Shown here: positions 25,870 through 35,405 of the stretch, piece after piece
How positions within the stretch are numbered: position 1 is the first letter of the stretch
How the letters are laid out: every line of letters starts with the position of its first letter
Assembly (NCBI GenBank): GCA_024405895.1
Contig: JAKSNW010000005.1
Location: forward strand, 1 to 64,000
Reading direction: 5' to 3'
Length of the DNA stretch: 64,000 nt
Source of the DNA: Paludibacteraceae bacterium
Lineage (GTDB): Bacteria > Bacteroidota > Bacteroidia > Bacteroidales > Paludibacteraceae
Translations under genes and position numbers: made by a program
Notes under the pieces: generated by a model
What the model was told of the DNA's origin: nothing
The model's database searches: none
What the model saw: only the letters and a program-made list of their open reading frames with translations

Positions 25870-27450
25870 TTAGTTGTTGTTAGGCAGTTTGTTGGGATAG
25901 TCGATGGTATAGTGGAGACCACGGCTTTCCTTACGTGCGATGGCGTGTTTGATGATGAGGTAAGCCACGCTGATGCAGTTGCGCAACTCACAGATCTCGC
26001 GAGATACGACGCTGCGGTCGAAGAGGTCTTCGGTCTCTTTGTAGAGGATGGCCAAGCGGCTCATGGCACGGTTCAGACGGAGGTTGGAGCGAACGATGCC
26101 GACATAGGAACTCATGATCTGCTGCACCTCTTTGAGGCTTTGGGTGATGAGCACCATCTCCTCAGGCAGTGAGGTGCCCTCGTCGTCCCATTGTGGAACG
26201 TCCTGCTGATAGTCGAGGTCGTGGATGCGGGCCAAGGCGTGCTTTGAAGCAGCGTCGGCATAGACGATGGCCTCGATGAGTGAGTTGGAGGCCAAACGGT
26301 TGGCACCATGCAATCCGGTGCATGAGCACTCGCCGGCAGCATAGAGACGGTTGATGGAGGTCTGAGCATTGTCGTTGACTACGATACCGCCGCAGAGATA
26401 GTGGGCTGCAGGAGCCACAGGGATATAGTCTTTGGTGATGTCGGTGCCGTAGGAGAGACATTTCTCATAAATCATTGGGAAGTGCTCCTTGGTCTGCTCG
26501 GCTGGTTTGTGGGTAACGTCGAGGTAGACGTGATCGGTGCCGGAGAGTTTCATCTCGCTGTCGATGGCACGGGCCACGATGTCGCGAGGAGCCAATGAGC
26601 CACGCTCGTCATATTTATGCATGAATTCCTCTCCGTTGAGGGTTCTCAACACGGCTCCATAGCCACGCATAGCCTCGGTGATGAGGAACGATGGGTGGAG
26701 ACCAGGGTGATAGAAAGCGGTTGGGTGGAACTGCACGAATTCCATGTCGCGAATGACACCACGGGCACGGTGTACCATGGCGATGCCGTCACCGGTTGCT
26801 ACCAATGGGTTGGTTGTGGTGGTGTACACGTTGCCGATGCCGCCAGTGGCCAACATAGTTACTTTGCCGAGGAAGGTGTCGACGGTCTTGGTCTCTGGGT
26901 TCATGGCGTAGGCGCCATAGCAGGTGATGTTAGGAGTATGGCGTGTTACGACCTGTCCAAGGTGATGTTGTGTGATGATATCGATGGCGAAGCAGTGTTC
27001 GTAGACGTCGATATTCGGATGTTTCTTGATACATTTAATCAGACTCTGCTGAATCTCTGCGCCAGTGCTGTCCTTGTGGTGGAGGATACGGAACTCGCTG
27101 TGACCGCCTTCCTTATGGAGGTCGAAACTGCCGTCGGGTGCTTTGTCGAAGTCAACGCCCCACTTCAGCAACTGTTCAATCTGCTCTGGAGCATGCTTCA
27201 CCACCTTCTCCACGGCTTTGATGTCGCAGATGCCGTCGCCGGCAATCAGTGTGTCTTGGATATGTTTTTCGTAGTTGTCCACTACGGTGTTTGTAACAGA
27301 AGAGATTCCGCCTTGAGCCAAAGCAGTGTTAGCCTCATCAAGTTCTGACTTACAAAGGATAGCAACCTTGCCGGCGTGAGCCACTTTGAGGGCAAAACTC
27401 ATGCCTGCGATACCGCTACCAATGACCAAAAAATCGTACTTGTGTTCCAT
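25870..27450 (-). CDS. nadB: L-aspartate oxidase
   Basis: A 526-residue flavoenzyme that oxidises L-aspartate to iminoaspartate, the first step of de novo NAD synthesis. The FAD motif GSGIAG is at 11-16, ALAQGGISSV follows near residue 43, and HPTAFYHPG with the later RGYGAVLRT fits the succinate dehydrogenase/fumarate reductase flavoprotein fold. GECSCTGLHGANRLASNSL is the second FAD-binding signature and, with its SN, fits NadB. The length is normal. It is first in a two-gene minus-strand unit with the NfnAB-like gene; both concern pyridine nucleotides. nadA and nadC are not in the window. Confidence 0.92.
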   Translation of the reverse strand: MEHKYDFLVIGSGIAGMSFALKVAHAGKVAILCKSELDEANTALAQGGISSVTNTVVDNYEKHIQDTLIAGDGICDIKAVEKVVKHAPEQIEQLLKWGVDFDKAPDGSFDLHKEGGHSEFRILHHKDSTGAEIQQSLIKCIKKHPNIDVYEHCFAIDIITQHHLGQVVTRHTPNITCYGAYAMNPETKTVDTFLGKVTMLATGGIGNVYTTTTNPLVATGDGIAMVHRARGVIRDMEFVQFHPTAFYHPGLHPSFLITEAMRGYGAVLRTLNGEEFMHKYDERGSLAPRDIVARAIDSEMKLSGTDHVYLDVTHKPAEQTKEHFPMIYEKCLSYGTDITKDYIPVAPAAHYLCGGIVVNDNAQTSINRLYAAGECSCTGLHGANRLASNSLIEAIVYADAASKHALARIHDLDYQQDVPQWDDEGTSLPEEMVLITQSLKEVQQIMSSYVGIVRSNLRLNRAMSRLAILYKETEDLFDRSVVSREICELRNCISVAYLIIKHAIARKESRGLHYTIDYPNKLPNNN

Positions 27451-27538
27451 TACGATGTTGTTCTTTAACTTACAGCAATTATTTGTTTTTTGATTGTCAG
27501 CGCATTAGCACCGACAAATCAGTAATTCTTTTGCGCCC

Positions 27539-27546
27539 CAAAGGTA
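27539..27546 (-). promoter_or_regulatory. -7 box of the nadB promoter
   Basis: Reading the minus strand, TACCTTTG fits the Bacteroidetes -7 box and leaves a leader of about 80 bases. The rest of 27451-27740 holds no gene. Confidence 0.5.
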
Positions 27547-27743
27547 AGGGTTTTTCGGCAAGATAATCACTTTTTACTATATATATTTTAAGAGAATATT
27601 TCAAGGAACGTCAGGTTTCAATGAACAACGCAAAATTCATGCAAGAGTTCTTCTCATTCCCGCCTAAAAAATTGCGGTTCTATGTTGAACTTGCGGATTT
27701 CCGTTAAGGCTATTATTAAGGTTGATAAGGCAATAAACAAAAT

Positions 27744-27768
27744 CAGCCCCGCTGTATGAGCGAGGCTG
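27744..27768 (-). terminator. Cassette-type terminator after paralog B
   Basis: On the minus strand CAGCCTCGCT-CATAC-AGCGGGGCTG is followed by ATTTTGTTT. It has the same loop as at 1826 and 15633. Confidence 0.9.
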
Positions 27769-27787
27769 AGGGGTTTAGAATGTCTGT

Positions 27788-29101
27788 TTAGTATTTCAAT
27801 AGGACTCGAGGTTTGTTGATGCTCCATCCTGCAAACACACCCTGATCAGGTTTCCATTCAACATTTTGCCAAGTTGTGTTGCCTATCCATTTCATTACTT
27901 CTACAGAAGTAATCAGGTCGTCATATTCATCATATTCCTGAATAAGGCCATCAGTGTCTTTGAGTTTGAAAAATGCTGAATGAGTAGTGCTGTTTTCGGG
28001 ATAATATCCTGCCCCAACCACATAGATCATATCGCCTACAACTTCTATATCTGTAAAAATAAGATACCTAAACCCTTTAGGTAGTTTAGTCAATAGCACA
28101 TGAAGTTCGTTGTTTTTCCAGATTGCTGGATAATTGTTAAGCCATCCACCGACATAGAGATCATCGCCTATAATCTTGGCAAATATAGCCTCACCGCCAC
28201 TATAACCTTCTTTTTCTGGCAGATTTTTGATTGAATCGTGATAGTAGACTATCGGTCGCCCTCTCATTCTGCCTACCATTAATGGCTCACCATGATAATC
28301 GACAACTCCATGGAGCATGCCGCCATTTTCCAATGGCGCAATGAATGTTTTGGTCTCTGTGCTACTTTGAAAGCAGGGGCTTGTTGACCATTTTCCACAC
28401 ACATACCATTCGTTGCCGACTTTAGCAATGTCTCCGACAGCAAAACGTTCAAAAGAGCCGATGTAGTAGGGCTCACCGCCATCTTCTAAGACATAATAGT
28501 CAGCATATTCGCACCTTCCCTGGGGCAGTTCTCTTATTTCGCTCTCACCACGGATAATGGTATATAGTTTTTTGCCATCAGACGTAAAGTGGAGACCGCA
28601 GCAGTTGTTAGGATTTTTTACACGTGGGTCTTTTGGCGTGATGTCCTTGATGACACCATCGATTTCCAAAAATGCGAATCTGGTCTCTTCTGATTCTACC
28701 TTACTATAGGCAAATCCGTTCCAATCATCCTCGTTATATTTTGTCTTGTTTTTCGTAATCATTCCGGTAATATAGGTATGTCCGTCTTTCATGTAGATAT
28801 CGTGTATCCACTTTGACTCACTATATGTATCAAACCAAACAATGGTTCCGTCGTCGAGTTCTCTTGAAAATTGTTCAATATATGTGCAGACGGTATCGCG
28901 AAAGAGCGATTCCCCTGTGTAAATAAAATTTGCACCAGAATATGCACGGAAGTAATCCTCGGTATACAACTGCGTGCTAAGTTGATTCGTCCTCCACTGA
29001 TAGAAGGTCGCATCTTTGGCTAACGGTCCAACAACCTTACATGACACACAAAGCAACACAGCGCACAACAAAAGTAATGTTGAAATCGGTCTCTTCTTCA
29101 T
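27788..29101 (-). CDS. Surface lipoprotein, KVHEPLAKDATFYQW family (paralog B, inverted)
   Basis: The product has 437 residues from the ATG at 29101; the longer in-frame start at 29197 lies in the promoter and is rejected. The lipobox ends at Cys21 (CVSC), and the signal peptide differs from that of paralog A at only a few residues. The mature start reads KVVGPLAKDATFYQW, the next ~95 residues are unlike both A and C, and the last ~130 residues are identical to C. The promoter side therefore resembles A and the 3' side resembles C, a mosaic. Function is unknown. Confidence 0.87.
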   Translation of the reverse strand: MKKRPISTLLLLCAVLLCVSCKVVGPLAKDATFYQWRTNQLSTQLYTEDYFRAYSGANFIYTGESLFRDTVCTYIEQFSRELDDGTIVWFDTYSESKWIHDIYMKDGHTYITGMITKNKTKYNEDDWNGFAYSKVESEETRFAFLEIDGVIKDITPKDPRVKNPNNCCGLHFTSDGKKLYTIIRGESEIRELPQGRCEYADYYVLEDGGEPYYIGSFERFAVGDIAKVGNEWYVCGKWSTSPCFQSSTETKTFIAPLENGGMLHGVVDYHGEPLMVGRMRGRPIVYYHDSIKNLPEKEGYSGGEAIFAKIIGDDLYVGGWLNNYPAIWKNNELHVLLTKLPKGFRYLIFTDIEVVGDMIYVVGAGYYPENSTTHSAFFKLKDTDGLIQEYDEYDDLITSVEVMKWIGNTTWQNVEWKPDQGVFAGWSINKPRVLLKY

Positions 29102-29136
29102 GACTATTCTTTTGATATAGTTGTTATTTGCGAATG

Positions 29137-29282
29137 CAAAGATAGTGCAACAAAACGGAACCACCAAACGTTTCTCCAATAAAAAACGCTGATACAATGA
29201 AATTTGCTTGTTTGCTTACAATCTTTAAGCAAACCATTGCCGCACACTCGACTTCCCGCAGTGCAATGCTTGCAGAATGAAA
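29137..29282 (-). promoter_or_regulatory. Conserved promoter module, copy B
   Basis: On the minus strand the block spans 29282-29164, -33 TTTG occupies 29168-29165 and -7 TATCTTTG 29144-29137, with a 20-bp spacer. Similarity to copy A continues about 120 bp further upstream. Confidence 0.85.
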
Positions 29283-29439
29283 CCAGACGGATTCCGCTTC
29301 GATCGTCTGTCCTGCGATCGGGACGAACTGTTTCAGCCGTTGTGATGGACTGCCGTTAATTATGCTGTTCAGGCTTTTTGTTGAGGAATGCTCTCGCTGC
29401 AACTTGCAGTAAGTTCGGGGCGGTTCGGTTTGCGTTTTG

Positions 29440-29990
29440 TGTCAACTCGCACAAAGTTCATGCACGACTTACATGGGTTTTGTGCTGCCTCGCACAAAGT
29501 CCGTGCACGACTTACATGGGTTTTGTGCTACCTCGCACAAAGTTCATGCACGACTTACATGGGTTTTGTGCTACCTCGCACAAAGTTCATGCACGACTGT
29601 CATGCGTTTGTGTCAACTTGCACAAAGTTCATGCACGACTGTCATGGGTTTGTGCTACCTCGCAGAAAGTCCGTGCACGACTGTCATGGGTTTGTGCTAC
29701 CTCGCACAAAGTTCATGCACGACTTACATGGGTTTTGTGCTACCTCGCACAAACTCCGTGCACGACTTACATGGGTTTGTGCTACCTCGCACAAAGTTTG
29801 GGAAGTCGTGCATGCATTAACTGTCAATCGTCCTTTTTAACATGCATTAGAGTTTTGTGTTTGTGTCAACTCGCACAAAGTCCGGGAAGTCGTGAATGCG
29901 TTAACTGTCAATCGTCCTTTTTAACATGTATTAGAGTTTTGTATTTGTGTCAACTCGCACAAACTCCGTGCACGTCAATTCCGAAATTCC
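29440..29990. repeat. Tandem array of ~42 bp hairpin units, right copy (inverted)
   Basis: About nine short units and then two longer ones, which carry an extra TAACTGTCAATCGTCC stretch, are recognised by the repeated CTCGCACAAAG. Units keep TTTGTG(C)...(G)CACAAA pairing although the loop changes between ACCTC and CAACT types. It is the reverse complement of the array at 1-170 and stands in the same position relative to its lipoprotein gene. Confidence 0.92.
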
Positions 29991-30210
29991 GTCCGCCTGC
30001 GTCTATTACAAATAGTCTTTCCAGGTTGAGGTATACTTTGTAAGCATTTCCTTTACCTTTGTTGTAATAGTACTCTGAATTGTAAGAACTGTCTGTAAAA
30101 TAAGAACCTGCTTCGCCTATATTAAAATCAAGCAGTGGCACGAAAAAAGGCAACGACATACCTATAGCCTTATATAAAGTATTTTTCTTAACTTTGCCGA
30201 GTTTTTAGAG
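29975..30210 (-). pseudogene. Possible gene remnant at the array edge
   Basis: A short minus-strand frame reads GKVKKNTLYKAIGMSLPFFV and continues with a Tyr-rich segment (NSEYYYNKGKGNAYKVYLNL). It has protein-like composition but no complete ends: an in-frame stop lies just upstream and the 3' end runs into the repeat array. I take it for the remains of a gene cut by array growth. No family is assigned. Confidence 0.35.
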
Positions 30211-30268
30211 AAACACAGCTGCTATCCTTTCAGAAGCAGTATGGCACGTTCTCTACCCAGAAAAAGGC

Positions 30269-30655
30269 ATGTCAGTTTTCAGCAGACTATTCGGTTTTAG
30301 AGAGGAACAGCCAACAAAGGCTGATCCCTCACGCTTTGCCGTTGTAGACACCGAAGTGGGAGTCAACGACCACAGGATCCACGACATCGGTGCCATCCGT
30401 TTTGATGACGCGGTCTTTCACCAGACCAGCAAAGCAGAACTGATGACATTCCTCAAAGGGGTGGACTTCGTCTGCGGACACAACATCATCCATCACGACG
30501 CAAAATACCTCTTCGGCGAAGAACGACACCGCTGGATATTGGTGGACACGCTCTATCTTTCACCCCTGCTCTTCCCGACACACCCTTATCACCGACTGGT
30601 AAAGAATGACAAACTGATGACCGAGGAGATGAACAACCCGGTCAACGACAGATGA
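30269..30655 (+). CDS. DEDD 3'-5' exonuclease domain, split from the helicase
   Basis: A 128-residue RNase T/DnaQ-like domain. FAVVDTEVG supplies Asp27 and Glu29, CGHNIIHHDAKYL supplies Asp77, and YHRLVKND gives His108 and Asp114, so the four acidic residues and the His of a DEDDh nuclease can be assigned. The stop codon overlaps the next start as ATGA, in the -1 frame. I believe related Bacteroidetes proteins continue straight from the nuclease into the helicase. The break may thus be a single-base deletion or a translational-coupling arrangement. Together the two products would form a nuclease-helicase. Confidence 0.7.
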   Translation: MSVFSRLFGFREEQPTKADPSRFAVVDTEVGVNDHRIHDIGAIRFDDAVFHQTSKAELMTFLKGVDFVCGHNIIHHDAKYLFGEERHRWILVDTLYLSPLLFPTHPYHRLVKNDKLMTEEMNNPVNDR

Positions 30656-33600
30656 AAGCCCGCGACCTCCTGCACGAAGAGAAAGCGCAATGGCACATGC
30701 TGCCAGAAGAGAAGAGGGTAATCTTCACCACACTGCTAAAAGGGCAGAAGGAGTTCGACGGCTTTCTACGTCTGGTGGAAGCAACCACCGTCTCAGCCGA
30801 CCTTCCTACTCTCATACGCAAGGTCTATCAAGGCAAGATATGCAGCCATGCCGACCTCAAGGAGATGGCCGAGAATTTCCCTTGTGAATTAGCCTATGCC
30901 CTTGCCCTCGTTGACACCACCGACTACCGCTCCATCACTCCCGGATGGGTCATCAGAAACTATCCCAACGTGGAGCATATCGTCTACCGCCTACGACATC
31001 ACCGCTGCGAGGAAGGGTGTGACTACTGCAATAAGGAATTTGACGTACACCACAACCTCAAGAAAATCTTCGGCTACGACGAGTTCCGCACCTACGAAGG
31101 CGAGCCTCTTCAAGAACGGGCAGCCCAAGCAGCCACAGAAGGTAAATCGCTGCTGGCAATCTTTCCGACTGGAGGCGGCAAATCGCTGACTTTCCAACTG
31201 CCAGCGCTCATGGCTGGCGAGGCCGTCCACGGACTGACTGTGGTCATCTCGCCGCTGCAATCGCTGATGAAAGACCAGGTGGACAACCTATCCGACCGAG
31301 GCATCACCGATGCTGTGACCATCAACGGACTACTTGATCCGCTGACACGTGCCTTGGCCATTCAACGCGTCCAAGACGGCGACGCATCGCTCCTTTACAT
31401 TGCCCCTGAGATGCTACGTTCCAAGACCATCGAGAAGATTCTCATGAGTCGCCATGTGGTACGTTTTGTCATCGACGAAGCCCACTGCTTCTCTTCGTGG
31501 GGTCAGGACTTTCGCGTCGACTACCTCTATATCGGCAAGTTCATCAGTGAATACCAAAAGAAGAAAGGACTCCGGCATCCGATACCTGTCTCTTGTTTCA
31601 CCGCCACAGCAAAGCAAAAGGTGGTGCAAGACATCTGCGATTACTTCAAGCAGACCTTAGGTCTCAACCTCGAACTCTTTGCCTCATCGGCTTCCCGCAC
31701 CAATCTCCGCTATTCGGTTGTCCACGCGGACACCGACGAGGAGAAGTATTTCAAACTACGCTCTCTGATAGCAGAATCGGACTGTCCGACCATCGTCTAC
31801 GTCTCCCGCACCAGACGCACCTTTGACTTAGCCCAAAAACTCACACGCGACGGCTACAAGGCATTGCCTTTCAACGGTAAGATGGACCCTGAAGAGAAGA
31901 TCACGAATCAGGAGGCTTTCATGAAAGACGAGGTGCGTATCATTGTAGCCACCTCTGCTTTCGGCATGGGCGTTGACAAGAGCGATGTGGGATTGGTGGT
32001 CCACTACGATATCTCCGACTCTCTGGAGAACTATGTACAGGAAGCAGGACGAGCAGGACGTAACCCACATCTTCATGCCCGCTGCTACGTATTATACAAT
32101 GACAGCGACCTCGACAAGCACTTCATACTTCTCAACCAAACGAAGTTGAGCCTCAGCGACATTCAGCAAGTCTGGAAAGCCGTCAAAGACCTCACAAGAC
32201 AACGCCGCCAACTGTGTTGCTCCGCCTTGGAGATTGCCCGTCAGGCAGGCTGGGACGATTCCGTCACAGACATTGAGACTCGCGTACGAACGGCTTTGGC
32301 AGCCTTGGAACAGAGCGGCTATATAGAACGAGGCAACAACGTGCCACACGTCTATGCCACAGGCATCACGGTGAAGAATATGGATGAGGCTCGTGTCCGT
32401 CTCTCCAACTCCATATTATTTGAGAAACAAGAGATTGAGAGTGCTGCAAGAATCATCAAGTCGCTGATTTCGCAGAAACATATCAACAAGGAGCAAGACG
32501 TCGAAGGAGAGTCGCGAGTCGACTACCTGGCAGACATACTCGGCATGAGCAAGGGAGAGATTATCTCTGCTGTTGAGCGTATGCGACAGGAGGGAATTCT
32601 CGCCGACTCGAAGGATATCTCTGCATTTCTTCTCGACGGAGACTCCGCCCGAAAGACCCGCAACCACCTTGACCGTTTCGCCAAACTTGAGCAATATATC
32701 ATCGAACAGATTCCTGACGACATACTGAAGATTTCGTGCAAGCAACTCAACGATAAAGCCATCAATGCCGGCATCACAACCTCCAAGGAGAAAGACATAC
32801 GAACACTGCTCTACTTCCTCTCCATCAAGGGGTATACCCGTAAGAAAGAGGATGCCTCACACAATATGGAGATGATTCGTCAGGCGAATATGGAGACCAC
32901 GATTGCCCGTTTCCAGAAGCGTATCGAGATATGCCAATTTACGATAGAATGGCTCTACAACCTCTGCGCAGAGCAACTCCAACAAGAAGGAAAAGAGAAG
33001 GGAGCCGTACAGTTCTCCATCGTAGAACTGCTCAATCAGATGAAAGCCAACAACGGACTCTTCAGCCAACACGAAGAGATCCATCTGGAAGATGTAGAAG
33101 AGGCTCTACTCTATCTCTCCAAGATTGGCGCCTTGAAGTTGGAAGGCGGATTCCTGGTGCTCTACAATGCCATGGATATACGCCGACTGAAAGAGAACAA
33201 GGAGCGCTATAAGGTGGATGACTACCGTATGCTCAACGAGTTCTATAAGTTGAAGGTTCAACAGGTACATATCGTCGGCGAGTATGCTAATCTGATGGTG
33301 CGCGACTACGATGCCGCCCTACAGTATGTGCACGATTATTTCAACATGGAATACAGGCGTTTCATCGCCAAGTATTTCAAAGAATCACGTCTTGAAGACA
33401 TCCAACGTAATATCACTCCAGAAAAATACCGTCAACTCTTCGGCAATCTCTCCAGCAAACAGATGGAGATTATCCAGGACAAGGAGTCACGTTGTCTGGT
33501 GGTGGCAGCCGGTCCAGGCAGTGGCAAGACCCGTGTGTTGGTTCATAAATTGGCATCTATCTTGATGTTGGAGGATGTGAAGCATGAGCAGTTGCTGATG

Positions 33601-35124
33601 CTGACCTTCTCTCGCGCAGCAGCCACCGAATTCAAGCAGAGACTGATGGCACTGATTGGCAACGCAGCCCATTTTGTAGAAATCAAGACTTTCCACGCCT
33701 ACTGCTTTGACCTCCTTGGCCGTATCGGCAACCTCAATGAGGTGAAAGATGTGGTAGGACAGGCAGCAAGGATGATTCGCGATGGTGAGGTAGAGCCAAA
33801 CCGCATCAGCAAGACCGTTCTGGTGATTGACGAGGCTCAAGATATGGATGAGGACAGTTTCGCATTGGTGGAGGCGCTGATGAGCCGCAACGAAGAGATG
33901 CGTGTTGTTGCCGTTGGCGACGACGACCAAAACATCTATGAGTTCCGTGGCTCCGACTCTTGCTATATGAAGCAATTGGCACAACGTAAAGACAGCCACT
34001 TCCTGGAGATGACCGAAAACTACCGCAGTTCACAGCATGTGGTGGAGTGTGCCAATCAGTTCGTCTGCAATATCAGAGAACGACAGAAGACGCAACCTAT
34101 CGTCTCCATGAGCAAGGAGGCCGGTTGGGTAGACGTCACCCATCACACAACCCGCGAGATGTACATCCCTGTGGTCAACAGTCTTATCCAAAACCGCAGC
34201 CAGGGAACGGTGTGCGTGCTGACACAAACCAACGAAGAGGCAGTCATCTTGGTGGCTTTATTGCGCAGGCATGGCATCCGGAGTCAACTGATACAATCCA
34301 TGGACGGTTTCCGCTTCGGCAATCTGGCTGAGATGCGCTATTTCCTCAAACACCTCGCCCGCTATGCCCAAGAACCTCTGATTACAGACAGTGCCTGGGA
34401 AGAGGCCAAGCAGAGCACCTTCAAGGCCTATGCCACAAGCACCAGCCTCAGTTATGTCAGACGATGCATACAACTCTTTGAGCAAACCAATAGGCAGAAG
34501 TACCTCACCGATTTCAAGGAGTTTGTCTATGAGTCTTCGTTGGAAGATTTCAGCGAATGGAACGGTGCAGACGTTGTGGTATCGACAATCCACAAGTCAA
34601 AGGGTCGTGAGTTTGATGATGTCTATATGATGATTGCCGACGGCCATCAGGTTAGTGATGACTTGCTCCGCCGTTATTATGTGGGCATGACACGTGCTAA
34701 GCAACGGCTATTCATCCATACCAACACCCGTCTGTTTGACAGACTGTTGGCAGACCGTCATCAACGAGACGACCAGTCTTATGAGATGCCCGACGAGGTG
34801 GTTATCCAACTCACACACCATGATGTATTCCTGAACTACTTCAGGGAGCGAAAAGCAGACATCTTGGCCTTACGAGGCGGCGACCCGCTCACGGTGAACA
34901 CAGACAAACTCTACGACAAGAACGGTAGACCTGTGGCGATGTTCTCCCAAAGGATGAAACAGGCACTGATGCTTTGGCAAGAGAGAGGCTTTATGCCCGT
35001 TTCGGCAACAGCACAATTTATCGTTGCCTGGCGACCTGCTGACGCAACCGACAAGGAGGAAGTCGCCGTACTGCTTTCAGACCTCACCTTACTGAGGCAA
35101 AAAGATGAGGAATCCTTATTTTAG
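30652..35124 (+). CDS. RecQ-family helicase fused to a UvrD/Rep-type helicase
   Basis: The product has 1490 residues. An N-terminal part holds Cys119, 123 and 126 (RCEEGCDYC), possibly a metal site. The SF2 RecQ core follows: FPTGGGKS (171-178), DEAH (275-278), SCFTATA, and the GVDKSDVGLVVHYD and QEAGRAGR motifs. Winged-helix-like segments come next. From about 940 there is an SF1 helicase: AAGPGSGKT near 951-959, DEAQD near 1060, ENYRSSQHVVE, STIHKSKGREFDD near 1310 and YYVGMTRAKQRL. Two opposite helicase classes in one chain plus the upstream nuclease suggest processing of DNA ends or recombination intermediates, or defence against foreign DNA. All helicase motifs look intact. Confidence 0.88.
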   Translation: MKARDLLHEEKAQWHMLPEEKRVIFTTLLKGQKEFDGFLRLVEATTVSADLPTLIRKVYQGKICSHADLKEMAENFPCELAYALALVDTTDYRSITPGWVIRNYPNVEHIVYRLRHHRCEEGCDYCNKEFDVHHNLKKIFGYDEFRTYEGEPLQERAAQAATEGKSLLAIFPTGGGKSLTFQLPALMAGEAVHGLTVVISPLQSLMKDQVDNLSDRGITDAVTINGLLDPLTRALAIQRVQDGDASLLYIAPEMLRSKTIEKILMSRHVVRFVIDEAHCFSSWGQDFRVDYLYIGKFISEYQKKKGLRHPIPVSCFTATAKQKVVQDICDYFKQTLGLNLELFASSASRTNLRYSVVHADTDEEKYFKLRSLIAESDCPTIVYVSRTRRTFDLAQKLTRDGYKALPFNGKMDPEEKITNQEAFMKDEVRIIVATSAFGMGVDKSDVGLVVHYDISDSLENYVQEAGRAGRNPHLHARCYVLYNDSDLDKHFILLNQTKLSLSDIQQVWKAVKDLTRQRRQLCCSALEIARQAGWDDSVTDIETRVRTALAALEQSGYIERGNNVPHVYATGITVKNMDEARVRLSNSILFEKQEIESAARIIKSLISQKHINKEQDVEGESRVDYLADILGMSKGEIISAVERMRQEGILADSKDISAFLLDGDSARKTRNHLDRFAKLEQYIIEQIPDDILKISCKQLNDKAINAGITTSKEKDIRTLLYFLSIKGYTRKKEDASHNMEMIRQANMETTIARFQKRIEICQFTIEWLYNLCAEQLQQEGKEKGAVQFSIVELLNQMKANNGLFSQHEEIHLEDVEEALLYLSKIGALKLEGGFLVLYNAMDIRRLKENKERYKVDDYRMLNEFYKLKVQQVHIVGEYANLMVRDYDAALQYVHDYFNMEYRRFIAKYFKESRLEDIQRNITPEKYRQLFGNLSSKQMEIIQDKESRCLVVAAGPGSGKTRVLVHKLASILMLEDVKHEQLLMLTFSRAAATEFKQRLMALIGNAAHFVEIKTFHAYCFDLLGRIGNLNEVKDVVGQAARMIRDGEVEPNRISKTVLVIDEAQDMDEDSFALVEALMSRNEEMRVVAVGDDDQNIYEFRGSDSCYMKQLAQRKDSHFLEMTENYRSSQHVVECANQFVCNIRERQKTQPIVSMSKEAGWVDVTHHTTREMYIPVVNSLIQNRSQGTVCVLTQTNEEAVILVALLRRHGIRSQLIQSMDGFRFGNLAEMRYFLKHLARYAQEPLITDSAWEEAKQSTFKAYATSTSLSYVRRCIQLFEQTNRQKYLTDFKEFVYESSLEDFSEWNGADVVVSTIHKSKGREFDDVYMMIADGHQVSDDLLRRYYVGMTRAKQRLFIHTNTRLFDRLLADRHQRDDQSYEMPDEVVIQLTHHDVFLNYFRERKADILALRGGDPLTVNTDKLYDKNGRPVAMFSQRMKQALMLWQERGFMPVSATAQFIVAWRPADATDKEEVAVLLSDLTLLRQKDEESLF

Positions 35125-35227
35125 AATATCCCATAACTTCGTCTTTATCACCATTTTTCTTGCTTATTGTTGATTGATGCCATAAGGTCTTCAAGAACTT
35201 CACTTATCTTTTTATAGATTGAGAAAT

Positions 35228-35391
35228 ATATTATCTTTGCTTCGCAAGATAGGCTACGGTTCGGCAAAGCCAGAGCAAGCCGAATGCAGAGGAAAACTTG
35301 TTTACCTATGCTGAGGCGAAGCCTGGGTTATCCAATAAAAATAAAAATTGTTTTTTTTATTTTGTATTGCGCTCAACTTGCACTATCTTTG
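35228..35391 (+). promoter_or_regulatory. Second repeated promoter element, copy 2
   Basis: TATCTTTGC-TTC-GCAAGATA is followed by GGCTACGGTTCGG. A T-rich stretch and a full promoter come next: TTTG at 35361-35364 and TATCTTTG at 35384-35391, with a 19-bp spacer. Transcription would begin about 8 bases before the start codon at 35406, so the mRNA is almost leaderless. The rest of 35125-35227 holds no gene. Confidence 0.65.
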
Positions 35392-35405
35392 CAGACTAAT
35401 AGGCT

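Noticed and set aside
29378..30043. Long open frames with repeated HDLHGF/LPRTKF-type residues
   Set aside because: They arise because a ~42-bp unit is divisible by three. Several frames on the same strand are open at once, and units of 43 bp elsewhere in the family break the frame. The conserved features are DNA dyads, not codons.
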